This document shows, piece by piece, positions 25,780 through 35,005 of a stretch of 64,000 nucleotides of DNA. The position numbers and the translations under genes were made by a program. The DNA is taken from the NCBI RefSeq assembly GCF_002863565.1, contig NZ_PGUW01000018.1, positions 1 to 64,000 on the forward strand, in the 5' to 3' direction. Under the pieces are notes generated by a model. That model saw only the letters and a program-made list of their open reading frames with translations, did no database searches and was not told the DNA's origin. How positions within the stretch are numbered: position 1 is the first letter of the stretch; the number at the start of each line of letters is the position of its first letter. The DNA comes from Bacillus sp. V5-8f (GTDB lineage: Bacteria > Bacillota > Bacilli > Bacillales > DSM-1321).

Positions 25780-26378
25780 TTAATTAAATTGCCTACCCAA
25801 AGTGTCCCAAAATTCCTTGCGAAGCTGTTTTTTATCAATTTTTCCATATGGTGTCACAGGAAAAGACGAGCGAAATTCAACATACTTTGGCCGTTTATAC
25901 TTTGCCAGGTTTTGATTGCAAAAATTTAAAATATCCTCTTTATCGACGTTTTCGTGTATAGGAATGATAAGCGCTAATACGGCCTCGCCCCAGTCCTCGT
26001 GTGGTACACCGATGACAGCTACCTGGCTGACATCCTGATGTTTTTGCAGGGCATTTTCAACTTCGGTGGTATACACATTAAGGCCGCCGCTGATGATCAT
26101 ATCTTTCTTCCTGTCTAAAAGATAAACATATCCCTCTTCGTCAATCCTTCCTATATCTCCGGTATGGAGCCAGCCATTTACTACGGTCTCAGCTGTTTTA
26201 TCCGGAAGGCGGTAATATTCATTCATTACATAGGGGGACTTTACAACAATTTCCCCTTCTTCACCGGCTTTTCCAGTCCATTATGGTCGATCACTTTAAC
26301 AGCACACATAGATACCGGCTTTCCACAGCTTTTTAATCTATGAATCTTTTCCGCTTTGGTTAAAGTCTTGTTTACCAT
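25780..26378 (-). pseudogene. long-chain acyl-CoA ligase, C-terminal remnant with frameshift
   Basis: The intact part (25780-26226) has GWLHTGDIGRIDEEGYVYLL, the DRKKDMIISGG motif and PVTPYGKIDKKQLR, the C-terminal AMP-binding domain. Upstream, MVNKTLTKAEKIHRLKSCGK and then AVKVIDHNG continue the homology in another frame; the shift is near 26270. The N-terminal two thirds are deleted, yet an AGGAG and an ATG at 26378 sit at the break. Confidence 0.85.
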
Positions 26379-26491
26379 ATATCACATCTCCTGTTTTAGG
26401 ATGTGATTTATGAAAGTAATTATCCAAAAGCAATTTGAAATATATAAAGATTGACCAACGTTGATAATCAATTCATCTGTAAGGTGGATAT

Positions 26492-27517
26492 CTATTTAAA
26501 AATTGTTAAAAAGTTAGTGCCCAATATCTTTACCAACTCATCTTCAGAATACCCTCTGTTCAGCAGGCCTTCTATTAATTTTGGTATGCTTTCATGCCCT
26601 TTAATTACATCAAAAGGTTTGCGGGGCATACTTGCTATATCCTCAGCTGACACATACTTAAAAAACTCATCGCATAAGTCCAAGCCAAGACCTACATGGT
26701 CAATCCCTACTAATTGCACGATATGATCAATATGATCTATATATTTTTCCAGGTTACTATTTTCATCGTCATTGGATATTATGATGCTTACAGCGTTTAC
26801 ACCAATTACGCCACCTTTGGATGCAATTGCTTTCATTTGTTCATCTGTTAAATTCCGCATTGTATTTGCCAATACACGTGAGTTCGAATGGGAAGCAATG
26901 ATTGGTTTCTTTGAAATCTCCATAACGTCCCAAAATCCTTCATCATTCAAATGGGTAACATCAATCGTCATTCCCAGCTTTTCGGACGCTTTAATTAACT
27001 GGACACCGAAATCTGTGATTCCCCCCTTTTTTCCTTCGGGAACCGGGTTAAAATGGCTACCGTCCCCCACAGCATTTCTCCTGCTCCATACTAATCCAAC
27101 GTTCCTTACTCCCAATTCATAAAATATGGTTAAAAGGCTTAAATCGTTTCCGATTGGTTCCACACCCTCAAGCGATAGCAGAAAACCAATTTTTCCTCTT
27201 TTTTGCGCAAGGATCATATCTTCGCCGTCTTTACAAATCATTAATTTATCGGGCGATTCTCTAACTTCTTCATATAGGGCGGCCACCTGGTTAAGTGCTT
27301 TTTGTAGAGCCATCTGTGGGACGAAGCTGCTGTCAATAAAAATCGCCACTATAATAATGTTGACTCCTCCTTGTTCAAAACGGGGAAGGTAGTCAGTTTC
27401 AATAACTTGTTTTCTTCCTCTTTCTCGTTGAATGGACACATCCATCAATAAATCGAAATGTGCGTCAATGATCAAGGCTTTTTTCTTAATAGATTCTAAA
27501 TAAGAATGATCGATCAT
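26492..27517 (-). CDS. membrane dipeptidase (peptidase M19)
   Basis: 341 residues, a zinc TIM-barrel enzyme. Metal ligands are visible: His20 and Asp22 (IDAHFD), Glu117 (LSLEGVEP), His189 (IDVTHLND) and His210 (ASHSNSR). The family cleaves dipeptides, including those with D-residues, and some act on cyclic amides. It follows the hydantoinase operon on the same strand but a hairpin at 27574-27604 lies between, so it may be expressed separately. Confidence 0.92.
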   Translation of the reverse strand: MIDHSYLESIKKKALIIDAHFDLLMDVSIQRERGRKQVIETDYLPRFEQGGVNIIIVAIFIDSSFVPQMALQKALNQVAALYEEVRESPDKLMICKDGEDMILAQKRGKIGFLLSLEGVEPIGNDLSLLTIFYELGVRNVGLVWSRRNAVGDGSHFNPVPEGKKGGITDFGVQLIKASEKLGMTIDVTHLNDEGFWDVMEISKKPIIASHSNSRVLANTMRNLTDEQMKAIASKGGVIGVNAVSIIISNDDENSNLEKYIDHIDHIVQLVGIDHVGLGLDLCDEFFKYVSAEDIASMPRKPFDVIKGHESIPKLIEGLLNRGYSEDELVKILGTNFLTIFK

Positions 27518-27573
27518 TACATGGCCTCCAGTTTTGTTAGAGAGTACATACCGTTTTACTTCGATATGAAAAT

Positions 27574-27604
27574 AAAAGCCCTAGTTCAATCACTAGAGCT
27601 TTTA
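27574..27604. terminator. terminator hairpin
   Basis: AAAAGC-CTAGT / ACTAG-GCTTTT stem between the hydantoinase and dipeptidase genes. Confidence 0.65.
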
Positions 27605-27626
27605 CCAATTTACTAGATAAAAATTT

Positions 27627-29207
27627 TTAAATAGTTTCTTTCACTTTAAATTGTGATAGTTCACCTGCGGCTTTTACACGGATCCTTGTTGCATTCCCTG
27701 GCAGATAGGCAAGCGGTACATCTTCAATATCGACAATTACAAGATTGTCGGGGTCGGCTCCTGCTTTTATCGCTTCCTCTTTCGCCTCATCCTTTGCCAT
27801 TTCTAATGCTGTGTCCCGGCCAAATTCATCCAGCTTATAAATCCGCTCAACCTGGCCGCTTACCTGTGAAATGGCTGCCCCGATTGCATTTGCTACACCA
27901 GAATGGCGAGGACGAATAACCTCCGATGCTCCTTTTAATTGTTCCGGCAGTAAAATGCTTCCTCCGCCAACAAGAATGACAGGAACATCTTCCGCGCTTG
28001 TTTTCATCTTGTCAATGGCTTCTTCCACCATTTCAACCATTTTCACATACACTTTATTTAACAAGTCTTTATCAAGATGGGAAACCTTAGAAGATTCGCC
28101 CAGGTTTACTTTTCCAAGTGCCACCGCAACATCTGTCGTGGTCAATGTATCTCCACCAAAAATCAAGGCTTTTTCCGGTAGACGGTAGCCAACACTGTCA
28201 GGCCCTATTGTGAAATCACCATTTTCCTGAATCCGGACGATTGTACCACCGCCAAGACCAATTGAAATTAAATCTGGCATACGGAAATTCGTTCTGGCAC
28301 CGCCAATTTCTACCGCTAAGGAGGACTCCCTAGGGAAAGATTGAATTAACACACCCACATCAGATGTTGTTCCGCCGACGTCTACAACAATTGCATTTGA
28401 ACTCTTAGTGAGGTAGGAGGCGCCACGTAAGGAATTCGTCGGACCGCACGCGATCGTAAAAATCGGATATTTCACGGCATATTCTACTGACATTAAAGTC
28501 CCGTCATTTTGTCCAAAAAATACCCTTGCATTTATGCCTTCATTATTTAATGCTTGGATGAATCCGTCTGCAGCTGTTTTTGCTACGTTAACTACGGCTG
28601 CATTAATAATGGTGGCATTTTCTCTTTCAAGCAGTCCTACTGAACCAATTTCAGAAGAAAGAGAAACAGCAACATTTTCGCCTAGCACTTCCCTGATAAT
28701 TTCACTCGCCCTAGTTTCATGTGCTTGCGATACAGGAGAAAAAACCGAAGTAATCGCAACAGAATCTACTTTCCCCTTGATTTCTTCAGCAATTTGATAC
28801 AGATGCTCCTCATCCAAAGAAACAATTTCCCTGCCGTTAAATTCATGACCGCCGCGTACAAGGTAAATATGCGTTCCAAGGGCTTCTCTAAGGTCATCTG
28901 GTACACCGACGAGAGGTTTGACGGCTGTAGTAGCAGGAGCTCCAATACGGATTGCTGCTATATTGTTCAGTCTTTTTCTTTCAACAATTGCATTTGTACA
29001 ATGTGTGGTCCCAAGCATGGCATACTTAATTTGTTCTCTTGGAACACTGGCATCTCCAATGATTTTCTTCATCGCCGTATATATGCCTGTTGCCACATCT
29101 TCCGTTGTAGGTGATTTTGTTTCTGAAATCACCTGGTTGTTTTCATCTAATAAAACTGCATCTGTATGGGTACCGCCAACGTCTATACCAATTCTGTATA
29201 TGCTCAT
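27627..29207 (-). CDS. hydantoinase/oxoprolinase family protein, A-subunit type
   Basis: 526 residues, actin-like ATPase fold. N-terminal phosphate motif YRIGIDVGGTHTDAVLLDEN, then LGTTHCTNAIVERKRL, the central IVVDVGGTTSDVG, and VGGGSILLPEQL near the end. The family opens cyclic amides such as hydantoins or 5-oxoproline with ATP. It is the short form without the fused or separate B subunit. It overlaps the DUF917 gene by 4 bases (ATGA), so the two probably form a complex. Substrate unknown. Confidence 0.9.
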   Translation of the reverse strand: MSIYRIGIDVGGTHTDAVLLDENNQVISETKSPTTEDVATGIYTAMKKIIGDASVPREQIKYAMLGTTHCTNAIVERKRLNNIAAIRIGAPATTAVKPLVGVPDDLREALGTHIYLVRGGHEFNGREIVSLDEEHLYQIAEEIKGKVDSVAITSVFSPVSQAHETRASEIIREVLGENVAVSLSSEIGSVGLLERENATIINAAVVNVAKTAADGFIQALNNEGINARVFFGQNDGTLMSVEYAVKYPIFTIACGPTNSLRGASYLTKSSNAIVVDVGGTTSDVGVLIQSFPRESSLAVEIGGARTNFRMPDLISIGLGGGTIVRIQENGDFTIGPDSVGYRLPEKALIFGGDTLTTTDVAVALGKVNLGESSKVSHLDKDLLNKVYVKMVEMVEEAIDKMKTSAEDVPVILVGGGSILLPEQLKGASEVIRPRHSGVANAIGAAISQVSGQVERIYKLDEFGRDTALEMAKDEAKEEAIKAGADPDNLVIVDIEDVPLAYLPGNATRIRVKAAGELSQFKVKETI

Positions 29208-30301
29208 TTTACTGTCTCTCCTTTTTTCACAAGTTCTTCTACAGGCACATATTCAACGTCGTATCCAAAATACTTCGGCCCTACCGTTTCAATTCCTTTC
29301 TCAGTTCTCCACTTCGGATGGCAAGGAATGCCGACTACTACACATCTCGCACCGTAACGAATACCTTCAGTTGTGATTGGTAGTCCTGTTTCTGCATCAA
29401 GGACAGCGATTAAGTCCGGAGTAACGCACAGAAGACGCTGTTCTGTTTGAGCAAGTAAATGTTCATTCTGGAAGCTGACTTCGAGCGTTTCTCCTTTAAA
29501 TTCATTGATACCTTCAAATGTTGCAACCCCCCTGGCAAAACCAGTCTCTGTTTTACGGTTGATATCGGCAACTTTTCCACGGAACAACTCAAATCCGCCG
29601 ACAATTTTCATAGCTTCTTTAATAGGATCAGCGTTATTTTGCTTAGCAAGTCTGATTGCTTTACCTAATTCTTCCTCAACCTTAAGGATTCCGCTGATAC
29701 CGCTATCTTTTAAATTTTTTCCGGTCATTGGATAAATGGCAGTCATAACAGTTCCGCCCATTTCGATTGTTGCAGCCCTGGCAATACGTTCTGTCCATAC
29801 ATTATTGATTGTTGAGATAACCGATGTATTACCCTTCTCATCAGCAATAACCATTGGCGTTGCTGAAATGCCATCAAGGTAAAAGGTAACCATTTGCAAT
29901 TCAGGGAACGCTCGGCCCATTCCGTCTACATCAACAACAGGCAAACCAAGCCTAGCAGCCAGTGCCAAAGGAAGCATTGAATTTAAACCCCCTGCTTCAA
30001 TTGGCATTGTAGCGAAAATTTCTTTGCCCAAATAAGATTCAAGGTTTTTGAAAGCGGTGATTGCTTCCTCGCCACTTGGCGCCTTTTCCAACATTACAGT
30101 AGGGGCTCCCATCATTGCGGATGGAACAACCACTGCATCATCCGGTACTTCGTCTACATTCAATAAGGTAATTTCTCCGTATTCTTCAATTGCCTGCAGT
30201 GCCATTAGCTTCCCTATATAAGGATCTCCTCCCCCACCTGTTCCAAGTAACGCTGCACCTACAGCAATATCTTCAATTTCCTGTTTCCCTAATTTTCTCA
30301 T
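29204..30301 (-). CDS. DUF917 family protein
   Basis: 365 residues. The N-terminal IAVGAALLGTGGGGDPYIGK and the central EAGGLNSMLPLALAARLGLP are characteristic; YGARCVVVGIPCHPKW is near the C-terminus. DUF917 proteins are regularly encoded beside hydantoinase-A genes and may supply part of the active complex, but the biochemistry is not assigned. It lies 29 bases after the permease gene and overlaps hydantoinase A by 4 bases. Confidence 0.88.
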   Translation of the reverse strand: MRKLGKQEIEDIAVGAALLGTGGGGDPYIGKLMALQAIEEYGEITLLNVDEVPDDAVVVPSAMMGAPTVMLEKAPSGEEAITAFKNLESYLGKEIFATMPIEAGGLNSMLPLALAARLGLPVVDVDGMGRAFPELQMVTFYLDGISATPMVIADEKGNTSVISTINNVWTERIARAATIEMGGTVMTAIYPMTGKNLKDSGISGILKVEEELGKAIRLAKQNNADPIKEAMKIVGGFELFRGKVADINRKTETGFARGVATFEGINEFKGETLEVSFQNEHLLAQTEQRLLCVTPDLIAVLDAETGLPITTEGIRYGARCVVVGIPCHPKWRTEKGIETVGPKYFGYDVEYVPVEELVKKGETVK

Positions 30302-30330
30302 TTTAAAAAAACCTCCAATTTTCCAAAAAT

Positions 30331-31662
30331 TTATAATGTAATTTTTTCTTCAGCCACTTCATTTTTCCTGATTGCTTTCATACACATCATGCCTAAATAG
30401 TAAGCTAGTCCACTAATCAATAATGAAGTAAGGGAAGGGATGCCTACTGAGATGAAATAACCACCCGCAAATCCCGCTGCCCATGCAACTATAGTAACTG
30501 GGTTTAATTTTTCAGGCTCACCAGGCAACTCACCTTTCTCACGGCTTTCATCCAGTGCTTTGCGATGTGTTTTCAAAATAAAGTAATCAACGACCATTAT
30601 ACCGGCAATAGGAGGAATCATGACTCCCAGTAAAATCAGGAAGTCAACGAATTTATCGAGGATCCCAAGAATCGAAAGCGTTGTTCCGATGATCCCGATG
30701 ATAAGCGTGACAATCCCGCGATTAACTTTAACCTTGAATATTGAGTCAATGATATTCGTAAAGCTAAGGGAAGAAGAATATAAATTTATATTGTTTACCT
30801 TCACTGTAGAGAAAATTACGACTGCTGCACCCAGCCATCCGGATGTTTGAAGCATGATGCTGACGACATCGCTCGTTTGTGCAGCATGCGCCATCAATAC
30901 CGCAATCAAGTTAATACCCAGTTCACCTACGAAAATCCCCACAATAGTCATCCAAAATACGTCTTTGCCGTTCTTATTGTATCGGCTGAAGTCAGGAGTG
31001 ATGATGGCACCGATCATGAACGATCCGGCAACCATTGTTGCAGCGACTCCCATTGATAACGCTTCTCCAGGAGCAGGAGTGCCCATTAAACGAAAAATCG
31101 AATGGTCGGAAAGTACGTCATAGATTCCGAAAGCTACCACAAATAGAAAAGCTGGAACTGCAATTTTTGCTGTTGCGCTTAATATCTTGAATCCAAAAAT
31201 CACCAGTACTGTTACTGCTAAACCAGTAATTGTAGCTGCAAGCATAAAGCCTAACTTCCCGTCAGTTGCCTCTACAAGACCATTCGCAAAAACAGAGTTT
31301 TGTACTCCAAACCAGCCTATCAGGCAGATGGCCATGACACCACTTATTATACTTGAGCCATACCTGCCAAAGCCTGCCCATCGTGATAATAAGCTCGTAG
31401 AAAGACCTTCACGTGCGCCTGCAAGCCCCAGCAGTAAACTAACAACTTGTAAAACCAAACTTCCCAGCATCGTAGCCCAAAACGCCTGCCAGAATGTCAT
31501 GCCATAACCAAGTGCAGCACCGAGCATAAATTGCGATAGTGTAGCGAATCCTCCCAACCTTATGATCAGAATATCCCTCATCGGCAAGCGTGCTGATAGC
31601 GGCACCCTTGATAACGAGTAATCATCTGCAATAGTAGAATTATTTCCCATTATGTATTTCAT
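30331..31662 (-). CDS. NCS1 family permease (cytosine/hydantoin type)
   Basis: 443 residues, 12 helices. NCS1 signatures include IRLGGFATLSQFMLGAALGY, ITPDFSRYNKNGKDVFW and VNNINLYSSSLSFTNI, all close to cytosine permease CodB. First gene of the permease-DUF917-hydantoinase operon, so the likely cargo is the same cyclic ureide or amide (inference). The true start may be the second or third codon (MKYIMGN); an AAAGGGG site precedes it. Confidence 0.9.
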   Translation of the reverse strand: MKYIMGNNSTIADDYSLSRVPLSARLPMRDILIIRLGGFATLSQFMLGAALGYGMTFWQAFWATMLGSLVLQVVSLLLGLAGAREGLSTSLLSRWAGFGRYGSSIISGVMAICLIGWFGVQNSVFANGLVEATDGKLGFMLAATITGLAVTVLVIFGFKILSATAKIAVPAFLFVVAFGIYDVLSDHSIFRLMGTPAPGEALSMGVAATMVAGSFMIGAIITPDFSRYNKNGKDVFWMTIVGIFVGELGINLIAVLMAHAAQTSDVVSIMLQTSGWLGAAVVIFSTVKVNNINLYSSSLSFTNIIDSIFKVKVNRGIVTLIIGIIGTTLSILGILDKFVDFLILLGVMIPPIAGIMVVDYFILKTHRKALDESREKGELPGEPEKLNPVTIVAWAAGFAGGYFISVGIPSLTSLLISGLAYYLGMMCMKAIRKNEVAEEKITL

Positions 31663-32106
31663 CCCCTTTTTTCTTTCTCAAATACCTTTAATCTTCATTG
31701 ATTTTTAGTCATACTAGATGGCAGCGGATATCTAAGGCATTCCATTTTCGTTGACCTGGTAATGGTGGTAAAAAATAAATGATTTCTTTAATCTTTCGGT
31801 AGATTCATCTTTAATAACAGGCAGCAGCACAACCTTAATTTCTCTGTTTCAACTTACCCAGTGTCAAAACGCGGTGCTTTCAGCTGGAAGAATGGACGCC
31901 TCCGAATACACGCCCAAAATGCCTATTCTTAATCTTGTCTTTCTCCTTTCTGTATAACTACTTTGATATTTCTGAAAAGTTTTACTATTTTTCTTATATA
32001 ATATTTTTCTTATATAATATTTTTGTCATAATAATAGTTACGACTAGTCTGAATAATAAAACTTATTTTTATATAATAAAACCATTTGGGCAAAAATACA
32101 ATAAAA
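31663..32106. other. intergenic, promoter region of the permease operon
   Basis: AT-rich. TTTTTCTTATATAATATTTT occurs near 31990 and is partly repeated directly (CTTATATAATATTTTT twice, 31990-32022). No operator recognised. A formamidase remnant follows. Confidence 0.4.
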
Positions 32107-32195
32107 ACATGATCACCGGAATGAAACAGGGACTTCCAGGAATGGACCTAGTCATTTTCCCGGAATACAGTACACACGGTATTATGTATGACTAA
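32107..32195 (+). pseudogene. formamidase/aliphatic amidase remnant
   Basis: The plus strand reads [28 protein letters not shown] then a stop. This is the nitrilase-fold segment holding the catalytic Glu (FPEYST) of AmiE/AmiF amidases. Only about 30 residues remain. It suggests that a larger amide-nitrogen cluster once stood here. Confidence 0.75.
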
Positions 32196-32300
32196 AAGGA
32201 TGTCCAGTTTTTTCATCCTGCTTGTAGGCTACTTCGTTCTGATCAGTCCATAGTGCGGCCGTTAAAAAATACAGGCCACATAAAGCTTATGTATTTTAAT

Positions 32301-32483
32301 TTACATGTCTCTTTTCAGTATTTTAGAAGATGAAATTTCTAAAAAATAAGCAATCATTAAAACTAATATCACAAGAGATAAAATAAAGTTATCCATGGGA
32401 TCATCACGGTTTATTATAATAAAACGTAATGTCGCTCTTATACCGGAGTATCTAATCGGAAAATGGTACCCTTCTCTAAGTAA
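32301..32483 (-). pseudogene. possible membrane-protein C-terminal remnant
   Basis: A minus-strand frame reads EGYHFPIRYSGIRATLRFII, then MDNFILSLVILVLMIAYFLE and ends KILKRDM. One hydrophobic helix then a basic tail resembles the end of a transporter permease. No start or ribosome site at its beginning. Could be chance. Confidence 0.25.
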
Positions 32484-32501
32484 CTAACATTCTATTAAAA
32501 G

Positions 32502-32537
32502 AAAAAGCGCCATAATCTATGACAGATCATGGCGCTT
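32502..32537. terminator. terminator of the quinone reductase-like gene
   Basis: AAAGCGCCAT / ATGGCGCTT stem; on the minus strand it ends in a T-run. Confidence 0.8.
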
Positions 32538-32563
32538 CATTCATGAGCAAACATTTTTCTAAT

Positions 32564-33559
32564 TTACCAATTATTGCTTAAAACGATTTTCCCGACTGCC
32601 TTCCCAGACTCCAGGTATTTGTGGGCTTCTGAGGCTTCATCGAATGTAAAAACCGTAGAATCAATAAGCGGACGAAGCTTACCTTCCTCAACTACCTGGG
32701 AGACCTTTCTCAGGATCTCTCCATGAAGTTTCCGTTCACCCTCATTTATTATCCTTAATAACATGAAGGTAACATGGAGAGAAAGCCCCTTTGCATGAAG
32801 CGGGGAAAGATCATGCGTCGATCTCGCAGCAATGGCTAAAACTGTTCCATGCACCGCTGCGGCTTCAAAAGAACGATTGAGGTTTTCCCCCCCTACCGTG
32901 TCAAACACGATTTCAAAGCCTTTTCCGTTTGTATACTTTTCAACATACTCCTGCACAGTTTCTTCACGATAATTAATTGCTTTATCTGCTCCCAGACGTG
33001 TCGCAATCTCGAGCTTTTCTAGAGATGAAGCTGTTGTATAGACATTCGCTCCTGCCCATTTTGCCAGTTGGACCGCTACATGTCCTACACCGCCGGTAGC
33101 CGCATGAACAAGTATATCTTGTCCAGCTTTAAGTTTTGCTCTCTCAAAAAGCGCTTCCCAGGCAGTGATACTGACTAACGGCAAGGCGGCGGCTTCTTCC
33201 ATCGTTAATTTTTCCGGTTTTGGTGCAAGCAAACGGGCATCCGCCAGCATAAACTCAGCAAGCGCTCCGCCGGTTCCTCTAAATCCGCCAGCGCAGCCAA
33301 ACACTTCATCACCAGGCTTAAACTCGGTAACACCTTCGCCTACTTCTTCAACAATACCTGCGACGTCCCCATGTATTACTGCCGGAAATTCAGGTGCCAC
33401 TGCGGGAACTGCTCCGCTGCGGACTTTCGTATCAATAGGATTTACACTGGTTGCCTTCACATGAATAAGGACATGTCCCGGTTTAATTTCAGGCTTTGAA
33501 ATCTCTTGTAATTCAAAAACGGAAGGTTCACCAAACGATTGAATAATTTGCGCTTTCAT
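32564..33559 (-). CDS. zinc-independent MDR quinone oxidoreductase
   Basis: 331 residues from the ATG at 33559; an in-frame GTG three codons earlier overlaps the AAAGGAG site. GroES-like domain first, then a Rossmann domain with VHAATGGVGHVAVQLAKWAG. The catalytic-zinc ligands of alcohol dehydrogenases are absent, so it is a quinone-oxidoreductase-type NADPH enzyme. A paralogue of different subfamily is at 42751. Substrate unknown. Confidence 0.88.
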   Translation of the reverse strand: MKAQIIQSFGEPSVFELQEISKPEIKPGHVLIHVKATSVNPIDTKVRSGAVPAVAPEFPAVIHGDVAGIVEEVGEGVTEFKPGDEVFGCAGGFRGTGGALAEFMLADARLLAPKPEKLTMEEAAALPLVSITAWEALFERAKLKAGQDILVHAATGGVGHVAVQLAKWAGANVYTTASSLEKLEIATRLGADKAINYREETVQEYVEKYTNGKGFEIVFDTVGGENLNRSFEAAAVHGTVLAIAARSTHDLSPLHAKGLSLHVTFMLLRIINEGERKLHGEILRKVSQVVEEGKLRPLIDSTVFTFDEASEAHKYLESGKAVGKIVLSNNW

Positions 33560-33667
33560 TCTATCCACTCCTTTCTTATTTTACTTTACTAGAATATTTG
33601 GACTGTTCACAATCATTACACTTATTCCGCTCGTATTAAATATTTTTTCTAATGCGCGGGTACATTC

Positions 33668-35005
33668 CTAAACCACCGCTGGCTCTTTCACAGCCTCCAT
33701 TAGCAGGTCAACAATATGAACTCCTCTCATGGTAGAAGAGAGACCTTCCCGTTCAATGCCCAGTTTCACTTGAAGCAGGCAACCTGGATTGGCTGTCACA
33801 ATTGTGGTAGCATGAGTGGCCTTTGCCATTTCCATCTTAGAGTCGAGTATTTTCATCGACATTTCAGATTCGATAATATTGTAAATTCCAGCAGAGCCGC
33901 AGCAACGGTCTGCATTTTTCATTTCTCTGAATTCTACACCCTTGATTGCCTGAATCAGCAGCCGTGGCGCAGATGATGTTTTCATTACATTTCTTAAGTG
34001 ACAGGAGTCCTGATAAGTAATGACCTGTTGAGGAAGTTCAAGTTTTACCTTTTCATGAAATTTTGTAGCCACAAGGACTTCTGAAATGTCCTTTATTTTT
34101 TCTTTAAAAGCAATGGCACGCTCTTTCCAGATAGGATCATCTTTTAGCAGGTGGTCATAATCAACCAAGAACGCTCCGCATCCTCCGGCATTTGTAATAA
34201 TGAAGTCAACATCTAAGTCATCGAACGCTCTTATATTCCTTTTGGCTAGCTCTTTTGCACTCTGCTTTTCCCCACTGTGTCCATGGAGAGCGCCGCAGCA
34301 TGCCTGATCCTTTGGTATCACAATTTCACAGCCAGCCAGCTGAAGAAGCTTCATCGTTGCATTATTGGTTTCAAGGAAAACGGTATCCATCAGGCAGCCG
34401 CTGAAGAAAGCCACCCTGCTGGTTTGTTTTCCTATAGATGGCAAATGCTCAGGACGGTTATTCATTTCCTTTCTGGTCGGAACCTTAGGCAGGACTTTTT
34501 CCATTGCAGCAAGGTTATCTGGAAGAAGCTTCATTACTCCGGTCCTTCTTGCCACTGTCTGCAGGCCAGATCGCTGGTACAATCCGAGCATTCCTGTCAG
34601 GCCTTTCATCCGGTTTTGATGTGGAAATAATCCATCAAATACGGCCTTCCTTACTATTTTTTCCGGCAATGAATGCTTTTTGTTTTGGTTAACGATGTCC
34701 CTTGCTTCCTCCAGTAGATGTCCGTAATTTACACCTGAAGGACAAACAGGTTCACAAGCCCGGCATCCAAGGCACAGATCCAGGGATCTTTCGAAGTCCT
34801 CATCCGGTTCTATAAGACCGTCCACCACTGCCTTCATTAAGGCGATTCTGCCACGCGGTGAATGAGATTCCTTATAACCTGATTCAATATACGTAGGACA
34901 GGAAGGCAAGCAAAACCCGCATCTCATACAATTTAACAGTTCATCTTTATCCATTCGCTCACTGAATTCTGTTTGTATCTTTTGCTGTTCTTGTAATGTT
35001 GTCAT
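33668..35005 (-). CDS. glcF: glycolate/D-lactate oxidase iron-sulfur subunit GlcF
   Basis: 445 residues. Two 4Fe-4S motifs, CMRCGFCLPSCP and CLGCRACEPVCP, in the first 110 residues, then two CCG domains (ACCGALHGHSG; RCCGSAGIYNI). It carries electrons from GlcD to the quinone pool. It overlaps glcD by 4 bases (ATGA). Third gene of lctP-glcD-glcF. Confidence 0.93.
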   Translation of the reverse strand: MTTLQEQQKIQTEFSERMDKDELLNCMRCGFCLPSCPTYIESGYKESHSPRGRIALMKAVVDGLIEPDEDFERSLDLCLGCRACEPVCPSGVNYGHLLEEARDIVNQNKKHSLPEKIVRKAVFDGLFPHQNRMKGLTGMLGLYQRSGLQTVARRTGVMKLLPDNLAAMEKVLPKVPTRKEMNNRPEHLPSIGKQTSRVAFFSGCLMDTVFLETNNATMKLLQLAGCEIVIPKDQACCGALHGHSGEKQSAKELAKRNIRAFDDLDVDFIITNAGGCGAFLVDYDHLLKDDPIWKERAIAFKEKIKDISEVLVATKFHEKVKLELPQQVITYQDSCHLRNVMKTSSAPRLLIQAIKGVEFREMKNADRCCGSAGIYNIIESEMSMKILDSKMEMAKATHATTIVTANPGCLLQVKLGIEREGLSSTMRGVHIVDLLMEAVKEPAVV

